Counted from the first letter of the stretch, positions 8,952 through 19,367 are shown. The stretch is 64,000 bases of DNA from Akkermansia muciniphila (GCA_945861415.1 CAMAUV010000002.1:1-64000); one strand, 5' to 3'. The notes: a model not told the origin generated them from the sequence alone. Translations and numbers: made by a program.

Positions 8952-9506
8952 ATGTCCATTACCACCAAACAGGGCGACACCGGACGCACCCGGCTACTAT
9001 TTGGAGCAGGGGTGGGAAAAACACATCCGGCGATTCATGCCGTGGGGGAAGTAGATGAACTCAACGCCGTGCTTGGTCTCACCCGGTTGCAATTACGCCG
9101 GGCGGATTTACAGGAAATCATCGCGCGGGCGCAGGAGGATCTGGTAGCCGTGATGGGCATCATCTCCGCTGGGGCGGAGGGGGCGGCTCGATATGAAGCG
9201 CAGGGATTCCGCATGCTTACCCACGCTTCTCTCGACCGGGTGACTTCGGAGGCTGCCGCTCTTGAAGCGGAATTTCCGGAGGGTTTCCGCACATGGTCGG
9301 TGCCCGGTGCCGCCGGCGACCCGGGGAGTGCATGGCTGGAACTGGCGCGCTGCGTTTGCCGCCGGGCGGAGCGTGCGGTCGCTGCGGCCTGCGACGGTGG
9401 CGAATTCCCTGCAGCTCTGCTCGCCCTCGCATGGCTCAATCGTCTCAGCGATCTCTTCTGGTTGGCGGCACGCTGTGAAGAGTGCGGTGTCTCTGCATCG
9501 TCATGA
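8952..9506 (+). CDS. Cob(I)yrinic acid a,c-diamide adenosyltransferase, PduO type
   Basis: TKQGDTGRTRLLFGAGVGKTHP, VDELNAVLGLTR, LNRLSDLFWLAAR. Confidence 0.9.
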   Translation: MSITTKQGDTGRTRLLFGAGVGKTHPAIHAVGEVDELNAVLGLTRLQLRRADLQEIIARAQEDLVAVMGIISAGAEGAARYEAQGFRMLTHASLDRVTSEAAALEAEFPEGFRTWSVPGAAGDPGSAWLELARCVCRRAERAVAAACDGGEFPAALLALAWLNRLSDLFWLAARCEECGVSASS

Positions 9507-9943
9507 ACGGATTGGAGGAAGCGGTTTATCTGCCAGATACAGAGGCCACCATCGTGGCCGGGGAGTCGTTTGCCGCCAGACTACGGCCCGGTGATGTGGT
9601 GGCCCTCAGCGGTGGTCTCGGAGCCGGAAAGACTCATTTCACCAAAGGCATCGTGCGCGGTCTTTCCTGCGGGGCGGAAGTGACTAGTCCGACGTTTTCT
9701 CTCGTGCATGAATACCGCGGCGGCAGGCTGCCGGTGTTTCATTTCGACTTCTACCGCATGCAGTCAGAGGCGGAAATCCTTGCCATGGGCTGGGACGACT
9801 ATCTGGAGTCCGACGGCGTCTGCGTGGTGGAGTGGGCCAGCCTTTTCCCCGCGCTTCTCCCCCTGCACACCTGCTGGTTGTGCCTTCAACCCACCGGTGA
9901 GGGGCGGCAGTTGCGCCAGTGCGGTGCCCCCGGAGACCGCTGA
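9503..9943 (+). CDS. tsaE: tRNA threonylcarbamoyladenosine biosynthesis protein TsaE
   Basis: ALSGGLGAGKTHFTKGIVRGL Walker A, VTSPTFSLVHEY; ATGA overlap with the upstream stop. Confidence 0.9.
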   Translation: MNGLEEAVYLPDTEATIVAGESFAARLRPGDVVALSGGLGAGKTHFTKGIVRGLSCGAEVTSPTFSLVHEYRGGRLPVFHFDFYRMQSEAEILAMGWDDYLESDGVCVVEWASLFPALLPLHTCWLCLQPTGEGRQLRQCGAPGDR

Positions 9944-10012
9944 GCCGGGTGGAGTTTTTCCTCCTCCTGTTTTCCTGCTGCGCGTTGCCGACAGCTGTGA
10001 TATGCAGAAAGC

Positions 10013-11416
10013 ATGAATAGAATTTTCCGACTACTGCTTCTGCTTGCCGTCATGCTTCCACTCCCCGCGCAGGAATTGCGCACCTTTACGAGCGTAAAGG
10101 GCGACAAAATCCAGGCTGCCATCGTGAGCGCCACCGATACACAGGTGGAATTCCGGAAGGACGACACCAAGCGCTACAAGGTCAATCTCGCCACGCTTTC
10201 AGAGGAGGACCGCAAATACATAGCCGAGTGGCGCAAAACGCACCGGCACTACAAGGTGCAGGTGGTGCCTTCGCAGAAAAAAGGCAACTCGCGCGAGGAA
10301 AAGGGGTTTGCCGGCGAAGTTGCCAAAGGGAATGACTGCTGGTATGTCATAGACGTAAAAAACACGGAGGCCGAAGTGCTCGCCGGAGTGAGGATGGAAT
10401 ACATTATTTACCCGCCCGGAGATTCTGCGCTGAGTCCGCTGCCGGGAGCCGCGGATGTCCTGCCCATCGCCCCGAAGAAAGCTGGGCAGGCTGCGACAGC
10501 CAAGCTCTTCGTGCCTCAAAAGAAGGAGGAATTCCGTAACGGGCTTTCCAGCGTGGTGCGCAGCAGTGAAAATGCTCTCGCCGGTTTTTATTTGGAATTG
10601 TTTGTGGATGGAAAACCGGCGGGGGCGTTAAAGAGCGGCACCGTGCCGGAAGACGCGGCGGCGTCACTCAAAGGATGGCGCGAAAAACAAACCCCGCCTC
10701 CCGCTGCTCCGGCTCCGGCCACGGAAAAAAAGATGATCGAGAAAAACATCACCATTTTCCCTGATGCGCCCCTAGTGGCTACATTTTCTATTGTTGCCCG
10801 CGATCCGGCCACGGGTGAACTGGGTGTGGCCGTGCAGAGCAGAGTTTTGGGAGTGGGCGCCATCGTTCCATGGGCCAGAGCCAGCGTGGGCGCGGTGGCC
10901 ACACAGTCCTACGCCAACGTGACCTATGGTCCTGAGGGTCTGAAACTGCTGGCAGCCGACAAGTCCGCAGAGGAAACGCTGGCTGCGCTCACTTCCGCCG
11001 ATGAACGCAAAGCCCTGCGACAGGCCGCCGTGATCGCTCCGAGAGGAAAGCCTGCCACCTTCACTGGCGGCGAATGTATTGACTGGGCTGGCGGCCGGAC
11101 CGGCGAGCACTATAGCGTGCAGGGCAACATCCTCGCAGGAGAAACCGTGGTCAGCGGAATGGCGGAGGCTTTTGAGAAAACCGAAGGCACTCTTGCGGTG
11201 CGGATGCTGGCGGCGCTCGATGCCGCGCAGGCCGCCGGCGGCGACAAACGGGGTATGCAGTCGGCGGCACTCCTTGTGGTGCGCGACGGCTGGGGCTACG
11301 GCGGCCAGAGCGACCGCTATATTGACCTACGCGTGGACGATCATGAGTCTCCCATCAAGGAACTGCGGCGCGTCTATGAACTGCACACCAAGATTTTCCT
11401 CCGACCGAAGAAATAG
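10013..11416 (+). CDS. Secreted DUF1028-family protein with N-terminal SHD1-like domain
   Basis: Signal peptide; RTFTSVKGDKIQAAIVSATDTQVEFRKDD...LSEEDRKYIAEW; DUF1028-like TFSIVARDPATGELGVAVQSRVLGVGAIVPWA. Confidence 0.75.
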   Translation: MNRIFRLLLLLAVMLPLPAQELRTFTSVKGDKIQAAIVSATDTQVEFRKDDTKRYKVNLATLSEEDRKYIAEWRKTHRHYKVQVVPSQKKGNSREEKGFAGEVAKGNDCWYVIDVKNTEAEVLAGVRMEYIIYPPGDSALSPLPGAADVLPIAPKKAGQAATAKLFVPQKKEEFRNGLSSVVRSSENALAGFYLELFVDGKPAGALKSGTVPEDAAASLKGWREKQTPPPAAPAPATEKKMIEKNITIFPDAPLVATFSIVARDPATGELGVAVQSRVLGVGAIVPWARASVGAVATQSYANVTYGPEGLKLLAADKSAEETLAALTSADERKALRQAAVIAPRGKPATFTGGECIDWAGGRTGEHYSVQGNILAGETVVSGMAEAFEKTEGTLAVRMLAALDAAQAAGGDKRGMQSAALLVVRDGWGYGGQSDRYIDLRVDDHESPIKELRRVYELHTKIFLRPKK

Positions 11417-11475
11417 CCGCCGGATTTTTCGATAGCCGGAGCCTCTGACGCCGCGCAGAGCGTAGTGCATCACGT

Positions 11476-13992
11476 ATGTCATTCCTTCTCCATCTCTTTA
11501 CTCCCTGGTGTTGGCGTATGGCATGGCGGGACAGCCGCCGGACCCGGGCGCGCCTGCTGTTTTTTTCTATCAGCATAATGGCCGGTATCGCCGCGTTGGT
11601 GACGATCGGTTCGCTGCGGGACAGCCTCCTGCAAGCGCTGGACAATGAAGCGCGCGCGCTGCTGGGCGCCGACCTTTATTGCCATGCCAAAAAGCCCTTC
11701 TCCCCGAAGGCCGAGGCTCTGCTCGCTTTGCCGGGCGCAAAGATTCAGCGGGAATCCGCCTACACCACCATGGCGCGTTCGGGCGAAAGCGTCCGACTCG
11801 TGCAGGCTCGCGCGGTGGACCCGGAGTTTCCGTTTTTCGGAAAACCGGCGACGCAACCGGAGGAGGCATGGACACGGTGCCTCGCCGGCGAGGGCTTCGT
11901 GGCCGATCCAGCGCTCGCTGAGCATCTGAGGATCCAGCAGGGGGCCATGATCAAAATCGGCAACCTTGAACTGCCGCTGCTCGGAACACTTGTGAAACCG
12001 CCGCCGCAGGTGTCCCTGCTTACGGCTTTTGCGCCCGAAATGTTTTTCGCACGGGCTCTCGCCCCCCGTACGAAACTGGACGGGCCGCTCCCCTTCAACT
12101 TCTACCGCGCATGGGTGCTCTTTCCTGACGGCACCAATGTGGACAAGGTAGTGGACAAATCACTGAAGAATCCGCTGCGAGCTGAGGGCGTGAACACTGA
12201 AACGGTGGGCGCACGCAAACGCACCGCCACGCAAGTTCTTGAGCGCGTTTACAGCTTCCTGAGCCTGACGGCATTCATCGCTCTGGTGCTCGGTGGACTA
12301 GGCATCGCCAGCGCCATCCATGTGCATGTGAGCAGCCGTTTGCCGGTGGTAGCCACATTGCGCTGCATGGGTTGCACACCCGCGAGAGCGCTGGCTGTTT
12401 ATGTGCTTCAAGGCATGTGGCTGGGACTGGCTGGATCCACGGGCGGCGTGTTGTTAGGAACGGCGGTGGTGGCCATGGCGCCGGTCGTGCTAAAGAAGAT
12501 ACTACCGGTGGAAATCGCCACCTTTGTGCCTGCCGGGATCATCCTGCAGTCGCTGGCTTTTGGTTTCGTGCTTTGCCTCAGTTTCTCGCTGCTGCCACTG
12601 CTGCGTGTCCGGCGAGTTTCCCCCATGGCAGCGGTGCGTGCCCAAGTCTCCGGAGGAGGAAAGCTGTGGCGGGATCCGCTGGCATGGCTGGCGGTGCCCA
12701 TGGCGGCCGGTGCCCTCTTCTGGCTCTCCGTGTTGCTCAGTCCGGCGGATAATCGCTGGGTAGGCCCGCGGTTTTGTATGGCACTGGCCGGTGCCCTGCT
12801 GCTGCTGGCCGGAGTGGCAAAACTCGTCATGTGGCTGGCGCGAAAAATCGCGCGCCCGTGGTGGCCGTTCACGCTGCGTCAGGGCCTTGCGGGACTTTAC
12901 CGCCCCCGGAATCAAACCCAGCTATTTCTCCTTAGCGTCGGCACCGCTGTCTCCCTGGTGCTGACGACGCTCATCGCTGAGTCACTGCTCACCAACTGGC
13001 TGCGCAGCGGGCAGATCGGCATTCAGGAAAACTTCTTCGTCCTCGATTTGAAGCCGGAGCAGCGCGCTGCCGCCCGGGCCGCTCTGGAAAGCGGGGGCGC
13101 CAAAGTCTCCACCGAGGCCCCGGTCACCCGCGTCAGCCTGAAGACCGTCAGAGGCACCAGCGTCGAAGAATTGAGCGGCAAAAAACGAGGCCAGCGTCCG
13201 GATGGCTGGATGCTCACACATGTCTACCGCGCCTCATGGGCTGCGGACGCGCTGCCGACTCCCGCGGCAGAGGGGCACCGGATTTCCCTTGAGAAAGGCA
13301 TTGCCGAAAATCTAAAAGTGAAACCCGGCGACCGCCTGACCCTTGATGCCGCCGGCACCCTTCTGAACTGCACCGTGGAAGCCATCCATGAAATCTCATG
13401 GGAGCGCCTGTTCTCGAATTTCCCCATCATCTTCTCCAGCGGACAGCCCGCAGGCATTCCCTCTTCATGGGCCGCGGGTGCTCAGGTCACCGATGCCGCC
13501 ATGGGTGCCCGTCTTCAAAAAAATCTTTCCGCCGCCATCCCCGGCGCGACCATTTTCGACATTGCCGCCATGACAGCGGTCATCGGAGATTTGATCGAGC
13601 GCGGGAGCTGGCTTATCCATTCACTCTCCCTGCTGACGGTCTTCACCGGACTCATCATCCTCGTCGCGGTGCTGCTGGCCGGAAGGCGGGACCGGGTGGA
13701 GGAAAGCGTGCTGCTGCGCACCCTTGGGGCCAGCCGCTCCCAAATCCGGCGCATTCTTGTCTGGGAATACGTGCTGCTGGGACTCTTCGCCTCCGTTACG
13801 GGAGCCTTGCTCAGTTTGGGCGCTGGCTGGCTGCTGGCGTCGGGCGTTTTCAAAGTGCCCTACACTTTATGGCACTGGCCCCTCGCCGCCGCCATTGTCT
13901 TCGTTTGCGGCGTTACGGCTTTGCTAGGCATGTTCCTCAGCCGTGGCGTGGCCAAGTACCCGCCCCTTACCATTCTGCGCGCAGAAGGGTGA
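11476..13992 (+). CDS. FtsX-like ABC transporter permease (YbbP type)
   Basis: 838 aa, two sets of FtsX-like TM regions (SLTAFIALVLGGLGIASAI; SLLTVFTGLIILVAVLLAGRRDRVEESVLLRTLGAS). Confidence 0.85.
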   Translation: MSFLLHLFTPWCWRMAWRDSRRTRARLLFFSISIMAGIAALVTIGSLRDSLLQALDNEARALLGADLYCHAKKPFSPKAEALLALPGAKIQRESAYTTMARSGESVRLVQARAVDPEFPFFGKPATQPEEAWTRCLAGEGFVADPALAEHLRIQQGAMIKIGNLELPLLGTLVKPPPQVSLLTAFAPEMFFARALAPRTKLDGPLPFNFYRAWVLFPDGTNVDKVVDKSLKNPLRAEGVNTETVGARKRTATQVLERVYSFLSLTAFIALVLGGLGIASAIHVHVSSRLPVVATLRCMGCTPARALAVYVLQGMWLGLAGSTGGVLLGTAVVAMAPVVLKKILPVEIATFVPAGIILQSLAFGFVLCLSFSLLPLLRVRRVSPMAAVRAQVSGGGKLWRDPLAWLAVPMAAGALFWLSVLLSPADNRWVGPRFCMALAGALLLLAGVAKLVMWLARKIARPWWPFTLRQGLAGLYRPRNQTQLFLLSVGTAVSLVLTTLIAESLLTNWLRSGQIGIQENFFVLDLKPEQRAAARAALESGGAKVSTEAPVTRVSLKTVRGTSVEELSGKKRGQRPDGWMLTHVYRASWAADALPTPAAEGHRISLEKGIAENLKVKPGDRLTLDAAGTLLNCTVEAIHEISWERLFSNFPIIFSSGQPAGIPSSWAAGAQVTDAAMGARLQKNLSAAIPGATIFDIAAMTAVIGDLIERGSWLIHSLSLLTVFTGLIILVAVLLAGRRDRVEESVLLRTLGASRSQIRRILVWEYVLLGLFASVTGALLSLGAGWLLASGVFKVPYTLWHWPLAAAIVFVCGVTALLGMFLSRGVAKYPPLTILRAEG

Positions 13993-14150
13993 GAACCGGA
14001 GATGGCAGGGCTGCCCCTTCTGGAATGCCGGGGGAGCGCCGCCGCCTGTGGGAAACGCCTTGCCGAGCGCTGAAATACTGCCCACTTATCTCGCAATGTG
14101 GAATCGTGGCCGGACGCGCTTCCTGAGCCCTGAAACCAACTTTCCCGCGC

Positions 14151-15170
14151 ATGACTTATCCCGAACTCCACCGCCTCTATCATCAGCCCTTCTTCCAGCT
14201 CATTCAGCAGGCCCGTGCCGTGCATCAAGAACGCTGGCCTGAGAACGAGGTGCAGCTTTGCACTCTGCTTAGCATCAAGACCGGTGGCTGCAGCGAGGAC
14301 TGTTCCTACTGTGCGCAGAGCGCCCGTTACAACTCCGGAGTGCAGGCGGAGCGGCTCATGGAGAAGGGGGAAATTATGGAGCGGGCCCGCGCTGCCAGAG
14401 ACAGCGGCAGCACACGCTTTTGCATGGGGGCCGCATGGCGCGGTGTGCGCGGCGGCACGGAGCGGTTCGAGAAGGTGGTGGACATCGTGAAGGACGTCTC
14501 CTCGCTCGGCATGGAAGTTTGCGTCACACTTGGTGCGCTCGGCCCGGATGAGGCACAGCGGCTCAAGGAGGCGGGAGTCACCGCATACAATCACAACATC
14601 GACACCTCCCCAGAGCATTACACCAAAATCGTCAGCACCCACACCTTCGAGGATCGTCTGCGCACCATCCGCAATGTGCAGGACGCTGGCATGAGCGTGT
14701 GCAGTGGAGGCATTCTCGGGCTGGGCGAAACCATCGAAGACCGGCTGAAAATGCTGGAGATTCTCAGCGAATTCAATCCGCCGCCGGAAAGCGTGCCCAT
14801 CAACAGCCTCATGCCCATGCCGGGCACTCCGCTCGCGGAAGTGCCGCAAGTGGATGTCTTCGACCTCGTCCGTATGATCGCCTGCACGCGCATCGCCATC
14901 CCGGGAGCGAAAGTGCGCCTCTCCGCTGGCCGGACGCGCCTGACGCGTGAAGCTCAGGCGCTTTGCTTCTTTGCCGGAGCCAACTCCATTTTCTACGGTG
15001 ACAAACTCCTTACCGCTGCCAATCCCGCCATCGCCGCCGATCGCGCGCTGCTCGCGGAACTCAACCTAGCACCGCAGGAGCCGAATCCCGCGATGCGCTC
15101 GCCGGAACAGGACGGAGAGCGGGAATTGAGCCCCGCGGGCTTTAAAGGGGCGGGCTGCGGGTATGGCTAG
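14151..15170 (+). CDS. bioB: Biotin synthase
   Basis: LLSIKTGGCSEDCSYCAQSARY, CMGAAWR, YNHNIDTSPEHY, GANSIFYGDKLLT. Confidence 0.97.
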   Translation: MTYPELHRLYHQPFFQLIQQARAVHQERWPENEVQLCTLLSIKTGGCSEDCSYCAQSARYNSGVQAERLMEKGEIMERARAARDSGSTRFCMGAAWRGVRGGTERFEKVVDIVKDVSSLGMEVCVTLGALGPDEAQRLKEAGVTAYNHNIDTSPEHYTKIVSTHTFEDRLRTIRNVQDAGMSVCSGGILGLGETIEDRLKMLEILSEFNPPPESVPINSLMPMPGTPLAEVPQVDVFDLVRMIACTRIAIPGAKVRLSAGRTRLTREAQALCFFAGANSIFYGDKLLTAANPAIAADRALLAELNLAPQEPNPAMRSPEQDGERELSPAGFKGAGCGYG

Positions 15171-15349
15171 GAAATTACAAAATCAGCATTCCGAATGCCG
15201 AAGCGAAACCGGGTGGCGAATCTCAAAGGCGGAGCTTCCGGCGCTGTCATTCCTTCGGAATTAGGCATTCGAACTTCGTCATTCACGCGGCGGCAGTTGT
15301 TCGAGCCCTTCCCGCCTTTGCCCTTCCCGCGTGCGGGCCTGAGCCTGTG

Positions 15350-16228
15350 GACAGACGTCCTAAGTTCCCCGTTGTCCCGTGGCGCATCACCAGCACCACG
15401 CCTTTCACTGCGGACTTCGTCAAACAAATCGGAGGGGAAGCAATGTAGTCTCTATGCATTATTCCTACCGGGGTCAATCCGTTCTCGTTCGTTCCTCGCG
15501 CGCTGGAGTTGAGCAAATTCCGAAAGGGCGCCATGGTCATGCTCCACGGGCTGGAGCTGGAGGACCGCTGACCAGAGGATTTTGGGGAACTGGCACAGTC
15601 AAACGTCAAAGTCATCACGGTCACTTCCGGCATTCCCGAGCCTAGCATTATCCGCTCGTCCGGCCTCGCCGGCCCGGCGAATCCATGCGTTTGGATGGAC
15701 ACATCACTGTTGGTGCTGATGATTGGGACGATCACCGCGGCCCTGACAGAAGCCATACCCAAACTAGCCGGCTACCTCGAGCCCCAGTCCCACAAGATGA
15801 AGCTCGAACTAGAAGCGGCGCACGCTGATCAGAAGAAGAAGATGGGCGCCCTCCAGGAATCAGATCGCTTCCTGTTCGCCTCCCACGATTCGATGGCCTA
15901 CTATGCCCGGGCTTACGGACTTCAGGCGAGAGCGCTCACCACTGTAGGTGGCGAGCTTCCGAAGACCGCGCCCGCAACTTTGACTGAATGGATCCGCAGC
16001 CATAGGGTGCGTTCTCTATTCCGCGAGAGCTTCACCGATCCCCTGCCGCTGTGCGCTTTGCTCCAGCCTGTGAATGTGAACCCTGACTTTCCCATCAACA
16101 CCCTTACTTTGCCAGCTGCAGGAAAGAATGAATTGGTGGGGCTGAAAGAGTATGACTTTTCCACCGCCTTGAGTGCGCTGCTGCACACGCTCGACCTCGT
16201 GCAGTTCACGCTGGCAACAGACGGCTGA
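15350..16228 (+). pseudogene. Decayed ZnuA/TroA-like metal ABC transporter substrate-binding protein
   Basis: One continuous frame with two internal stops: TADFVKQIGGEAM*(TAG 15446-15448)SLCIIPTGVNPFSFVPRALELSKFRKGAMVMLHGLELEDR*(TGA 15569-15571)PEDFGELAQSNVKVITVTSGIPEP...NPCVWMDT...SDRFLFASHDSMAYYARAYGL. Confidence 0.75.
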
Positions 16229-16275
16229 AACCTGCCGCTTGCCGCAGAGAGCAGGGCCGGATATAAGTTAGAGGA

Positions 16276-17562
16276 ATGTCCCTTTCCACTAAACTCTTCT
16301 CCCTCGCGAAGCAATACATCCCTGGCGGCGTGAACAGTCCTGTGCGCGCCTTCCGCAATGTCGGCGGGGAGCCGTTTTTCGTGCGCCGGGCCAAAGGCTG
16401 CCGGATAGAGGATGTGGACGGTCGGCTGATGATTGACTACGTGGGCACATGGGGGCCGGCGATTCTCGGTCATGCCCCAGAAGTGCTCATCCAGACTGTG
16501 CACGAGACGGCCAAGAATGGACTTAGCTTTGGTATTCCCAATCCATTCGAGATCGAAATGGCGCGCACCATCTGCGAATGGGTGCCCAGCGTTCAGAAAG
16601 TGCGCATGTGTAACAGCGGGACCGAGGCCACCATGAGCTGCCTGCGCCTCGCCCGCGGGTTTACCGGGCGCGACCGCATCGTCAAATTCCACGGCAACTA
16701 TCACGGTCACGCAGACTCTCTGCTGGTCTCCGCCGGCAGTGGCGCGCTTACGCACGGGAATCCGGACAGTGCCGGTGTGCCGAAGGACTTCGCCGCTCTC
16801 ACCACAGTCCTGCCTTACAATGATCCCGCCGCTCTTGAGGAACTCTTCGCAAAACAGGGCAGCGAAATCGCGGCCGTTATTGTCGAGGCGGTGCCGGCCA
16901 ATGCCGGACTCTTCCTGCCGAAACCCGGCTATATTCAGCTCCTGCGGGACGTCACAGCTAGGCACGGAGCGCTCCTCATTTTCGATGAAGTCATGACAGG
17001 CTTCCGGCTTTCAAAAGGCGGCTACCAGACGCGCATCGGCCTAACGCCCGACCTCACTGCCATGGGCAAAGTCATCGGCGGCGGACTTCCGGTGGGTGCC
17101 TTCGGCGGCCGCGCGGACATTATGGACATGCTGGCCCCCGACGGCCCAGTGTATCAAGCCGGCACTCTCTCCGGCAATCCACTGGCTATGGCCGTGGGCC
17201 TCGCCCAGTTGCGCGAACTGGAAAGGCAAAGTGCCTACGTGCGGCTGGAGGAGTTGGGAGCCCAGTTTGAGAATGGCATCCGCGTCATCGGCGAGGAACT
17301 GAGCTATCCGCTCACCTTCAATCGCATCGGCTCCATGTTCTGCCTCTACTTCCAGAGCCAGCCCGTGTGGAATCTCGATGACGCCAAGAAAAGCGACGCG
17401 GAAGCGTTCAAGCACTTTTTTCACAAAGCTCTCGAACTCGGCGTGTATTTTGCCCCCAGCCCCTACGAAGCTGGGTTCCTGTCCACGGCCCACAGCCCGG
17501 CGGACATCGACGACACTCTCGACATCTGCCGCACTGCCATCCGCTACGCGTTGGGCAAATAG
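16276..17562 (+). CDS. hemL: Glutamate-1-semialdehyde 2,1-aminomutase
   Basis: IPGGVNSPVRAFRNVGGEPFF, NSGTEATMSCLRLARGFTGRD, HGALLIFDEVMTGFRL, MGKVIGGGLPVGAFGGRADIM. Confidence 0.97.
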   Translation: MSLSTKLFSLAKQYIPGGVNSPVRAFRNVGGEPFFVRRAKGCRIEDVDGRLMIDYVGTWGPAILGHAPEVLIQTVHETAKNGLSFGIPNPFEIEMARTICEWVPSVQKVRMCNSGTEATMSCLRLARGFTGRDRIVKFHGNYHGHADSLLVSAGSGALTHGNPDSAGVPKDFAALTTVLPYNDPAALEELFAKQGSEIAAVIVEAVPANAGLFLPKPGYIQLLRDVTARHGALLIFDEVMTGFRLSKGGYQTRIGLTPDLTAMGKVIGGGLPVGAFGGRADIMDMLAPDGPVYQAGTLSGNPLAMAVGLAQLRELERQSAYVRLEELGAQFENGIRVIGEELSYPLTFNRIGSMFCLYFQSQPVWNLDDAKKSDAEAFKHFFHKALELGVYFAPSPYEAGFLSTAHSPADIDDTLDICRTAIRYALGK

Positions 17563-17649
17563 CCGCCGGTTCCGCCGCCGTGCATCCTGCAGACAATGCC
17601 CATTGCCTGCAGCCGCGGCAGGGGCCATGGAAGTGCTAAATTCGAGCTT

Positions 17650-17991
17650 ATGAAATATTACGATTACTTCGCCCTCTTCGGTCTCTTCTGCTTTGTTCTC
17701 GCAGCCATCGCCGGCATCAGGGCCAAAAGCCGTGCGTCTCTCCTCGCCGGAGGCATTTCTGGGATGCTTCTTTTGGTCGCCACCCTCATGGCCATGAAGC
17801 GGAAGGATGTGGAGGGCCTCAACTACGGGTACGTTGTTGGCTTGGTGACTAGCGGCCTGCTTCTCGGCCGGTTCCTTCCCTCGTGGATAAAAACGAAGAA
17901 GCTTTATCCTGCGGGCATCATGGCCCTGCTCAGCTTGTTCGGGTTGGTGGCTGGAATCCTCGGCCTGATGAAAATCGGACCCCTCCAATAA
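17650..17991 (+). CDS. TMEM14-like small membrane protein
   Basis: Four hydrophobic helices with Gly-rich pattern; ATG at 17650. Confidence 0.6.
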   Translation: MKYYDYFALFGLFCFVLAAIAGIRAKSRASLLAGGISGMLLLVATLMAMKRKDVEGLNYGYVVGLVTSGLLLGRFLPSWIKTKKLYPAGIMALLSLFGLVAGILGLMKIGPLQ

Positions 17992-17992
17992 C

Positions 17993-19360
17993 ATGAGCCT
18001 GACACCTCAAGGTCCCGCATGGCAGCCTCCTCGAAAAGGCCGCACGGGACTGTGGATTGCTCTCGCTCTTCTCGCCTCCGGGGCGCTTCTGCTGCTGCCT
18101 CCCGTGAAAAGGAAAATTCTTACTGTGATCGACAGATTCAGGAGCGAAAAAGTCATCACGAAACGCGAGGTGCAGGAAAAGATTGTGGAAAAGCGCGTGG
18201 AAGTTCTTGTGCCTCCCGCGCCATTGCCCACCGGGCCGGTGACCGGTACGAAGAAGGATGTCACCGCCATTTTCGGCGGCATCAAGGTGCAGTCCACGCT
18301 TGTCGCGGAGCCCGGGGCCCGCGCTACCTCGGAGCGCGCTCAGGATGGCAGCTACCAGGCAGAGTTCACCTTCAGAATCAAGGTGCCCAAAGCCGCACAG
18401 ACCCTTGAGGAATTCACTGGAATCAACCCAAAACTCCCCCAGTTTCTTCCCGGGCTCAAGGACATGCTCCCTGCCGGAAAAGTCTCCGGTCTTTTCCATA
18501 ACCAATATGATCACAAGCAGAAGTTTGTGCAGGCGAATATTCTTCGGCTGGACCGCGTGCTCTCCCGCCACAACTTTTACGACCTCGAGAGCGTTCTGGA
18601 ACTGGAACACCCCTCCACCAAGCAGAAGGTCCTCCTCATGCAGGGCGATATGGACGTGGTGAGCGACGGAAGTGACGGCGACCGCATGACTTCTTTTGAC
18701 GATTACATCTTCAAGACTCAGCATTTCCAGCCGACCACCAGCTACGCATGGCCAAAGGTCACTCAGCAGCAAAACCCTCTTATCCCAAGGTTAGAGGCTG
18801 AGGCCAAAGAGATCGATGAGAAGCTCAAAAGCAATGGGCTCAGCAATGCGGAGAAGGCCGCACTGAAAGAGCGCGCGGGCGATATCCCCCGCATCATCGG
18901 GGATTTGAAGCGCCGCTCCTTTCTCATCGCCCAGGAAGATCCCTTCATCGTCATTCCATTAACTTTCAGAACTTACCGCGGGCACCCCTTCACGCCCGGC
19001 ATCGGAGATTACGCGGTCGTCATTAGCGAGGGAAAAATGTTGCCTGCCATCGTGGGTGACTACGGTCCGGCGGAAAAAAGCGGAGAGGCCAGTCTGCGCA
19101 TCGCGCGCGAAATTGATCCCAAATGCGGTCCTTATAACCGCGCCGTTAGTGACCTCAATGTCAGCTACGTTATTTTCCCCGACAGCGCTGACAAGAAAAA
19201 CTCCCAGCCCAACTATGCCGCATGGCATAAACGCTGCAGCGAACTGCTGGTCAAAATTGGCGGCGATCCCACGCACCTGCACCAATGGGAGGACCGCCTA
19301 AAGAACCCGGAACTGGTATTGCCGACGGTCACGCCCGCGGTGACCTCCCCGCCGCAGTAA
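17993..19360 (+). CDS. Hypothetical protein with one N-terminal TM helix
   Basis: 455-aa ORF, GLWIALALLASGALLLLPP anchor; ATG 1 nt after the upstream stop. Confidence 0.65.
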   Translation: MSLTPQGPAWQPPRKGRTGLWIALALLASGALLLLPPVKRKILTVIDRFRSEKVITKREVQEKIVEKRVEVLVPPAPLPTGPVTGTKKDVTAIFGGIKVQSTLVAEPGARATSERAQDGSYQAEFTFRIKVPKAAQTLEEFTGINPKLPQFLPGLKDMLPAGKVSGLFHNQYDHKQKFVQANILRLDRVLSRHNFYDLESVLELEHPSTKQKVLLMQGDMDVVSDGSDGDRMTSFDDYIFKTQHFQPTTSYAWPKVTQQQNPLIPRLEAEAKEIDEKLKSNGLSNAEKAALKERAGDIPRIIGDLKRRSFLIAQEDPFIVIPLTFRTYRGHPFTPGIGDYAVVISEGKMLPAIVGDYGPAEKSGEASLRIAREIDPKCGPYNRAVSDLNVSYVIFPDSADKKNSQPNYAAWHKRCSELLVKIGGDPTHLHQWEDRLKNPELVLPTVTPAVTSPPQ

Positions 19361-19367
19361 TCTCCGC

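Noticed and set aside
15922-16965. 347-aa minus-strand ORF opposite hemL and the ZnuA-like pseudogene
   Set aside because: Antisense to a clearly coding hemL; the translation shows no recognisable domain. High-GC shadow ORF.
17041-17994. 317-aa minus-strand ORF opposite hemL and the TMEM14-like gene
   Set aside because: Antisense to two supported genes, no recognisable motifs.
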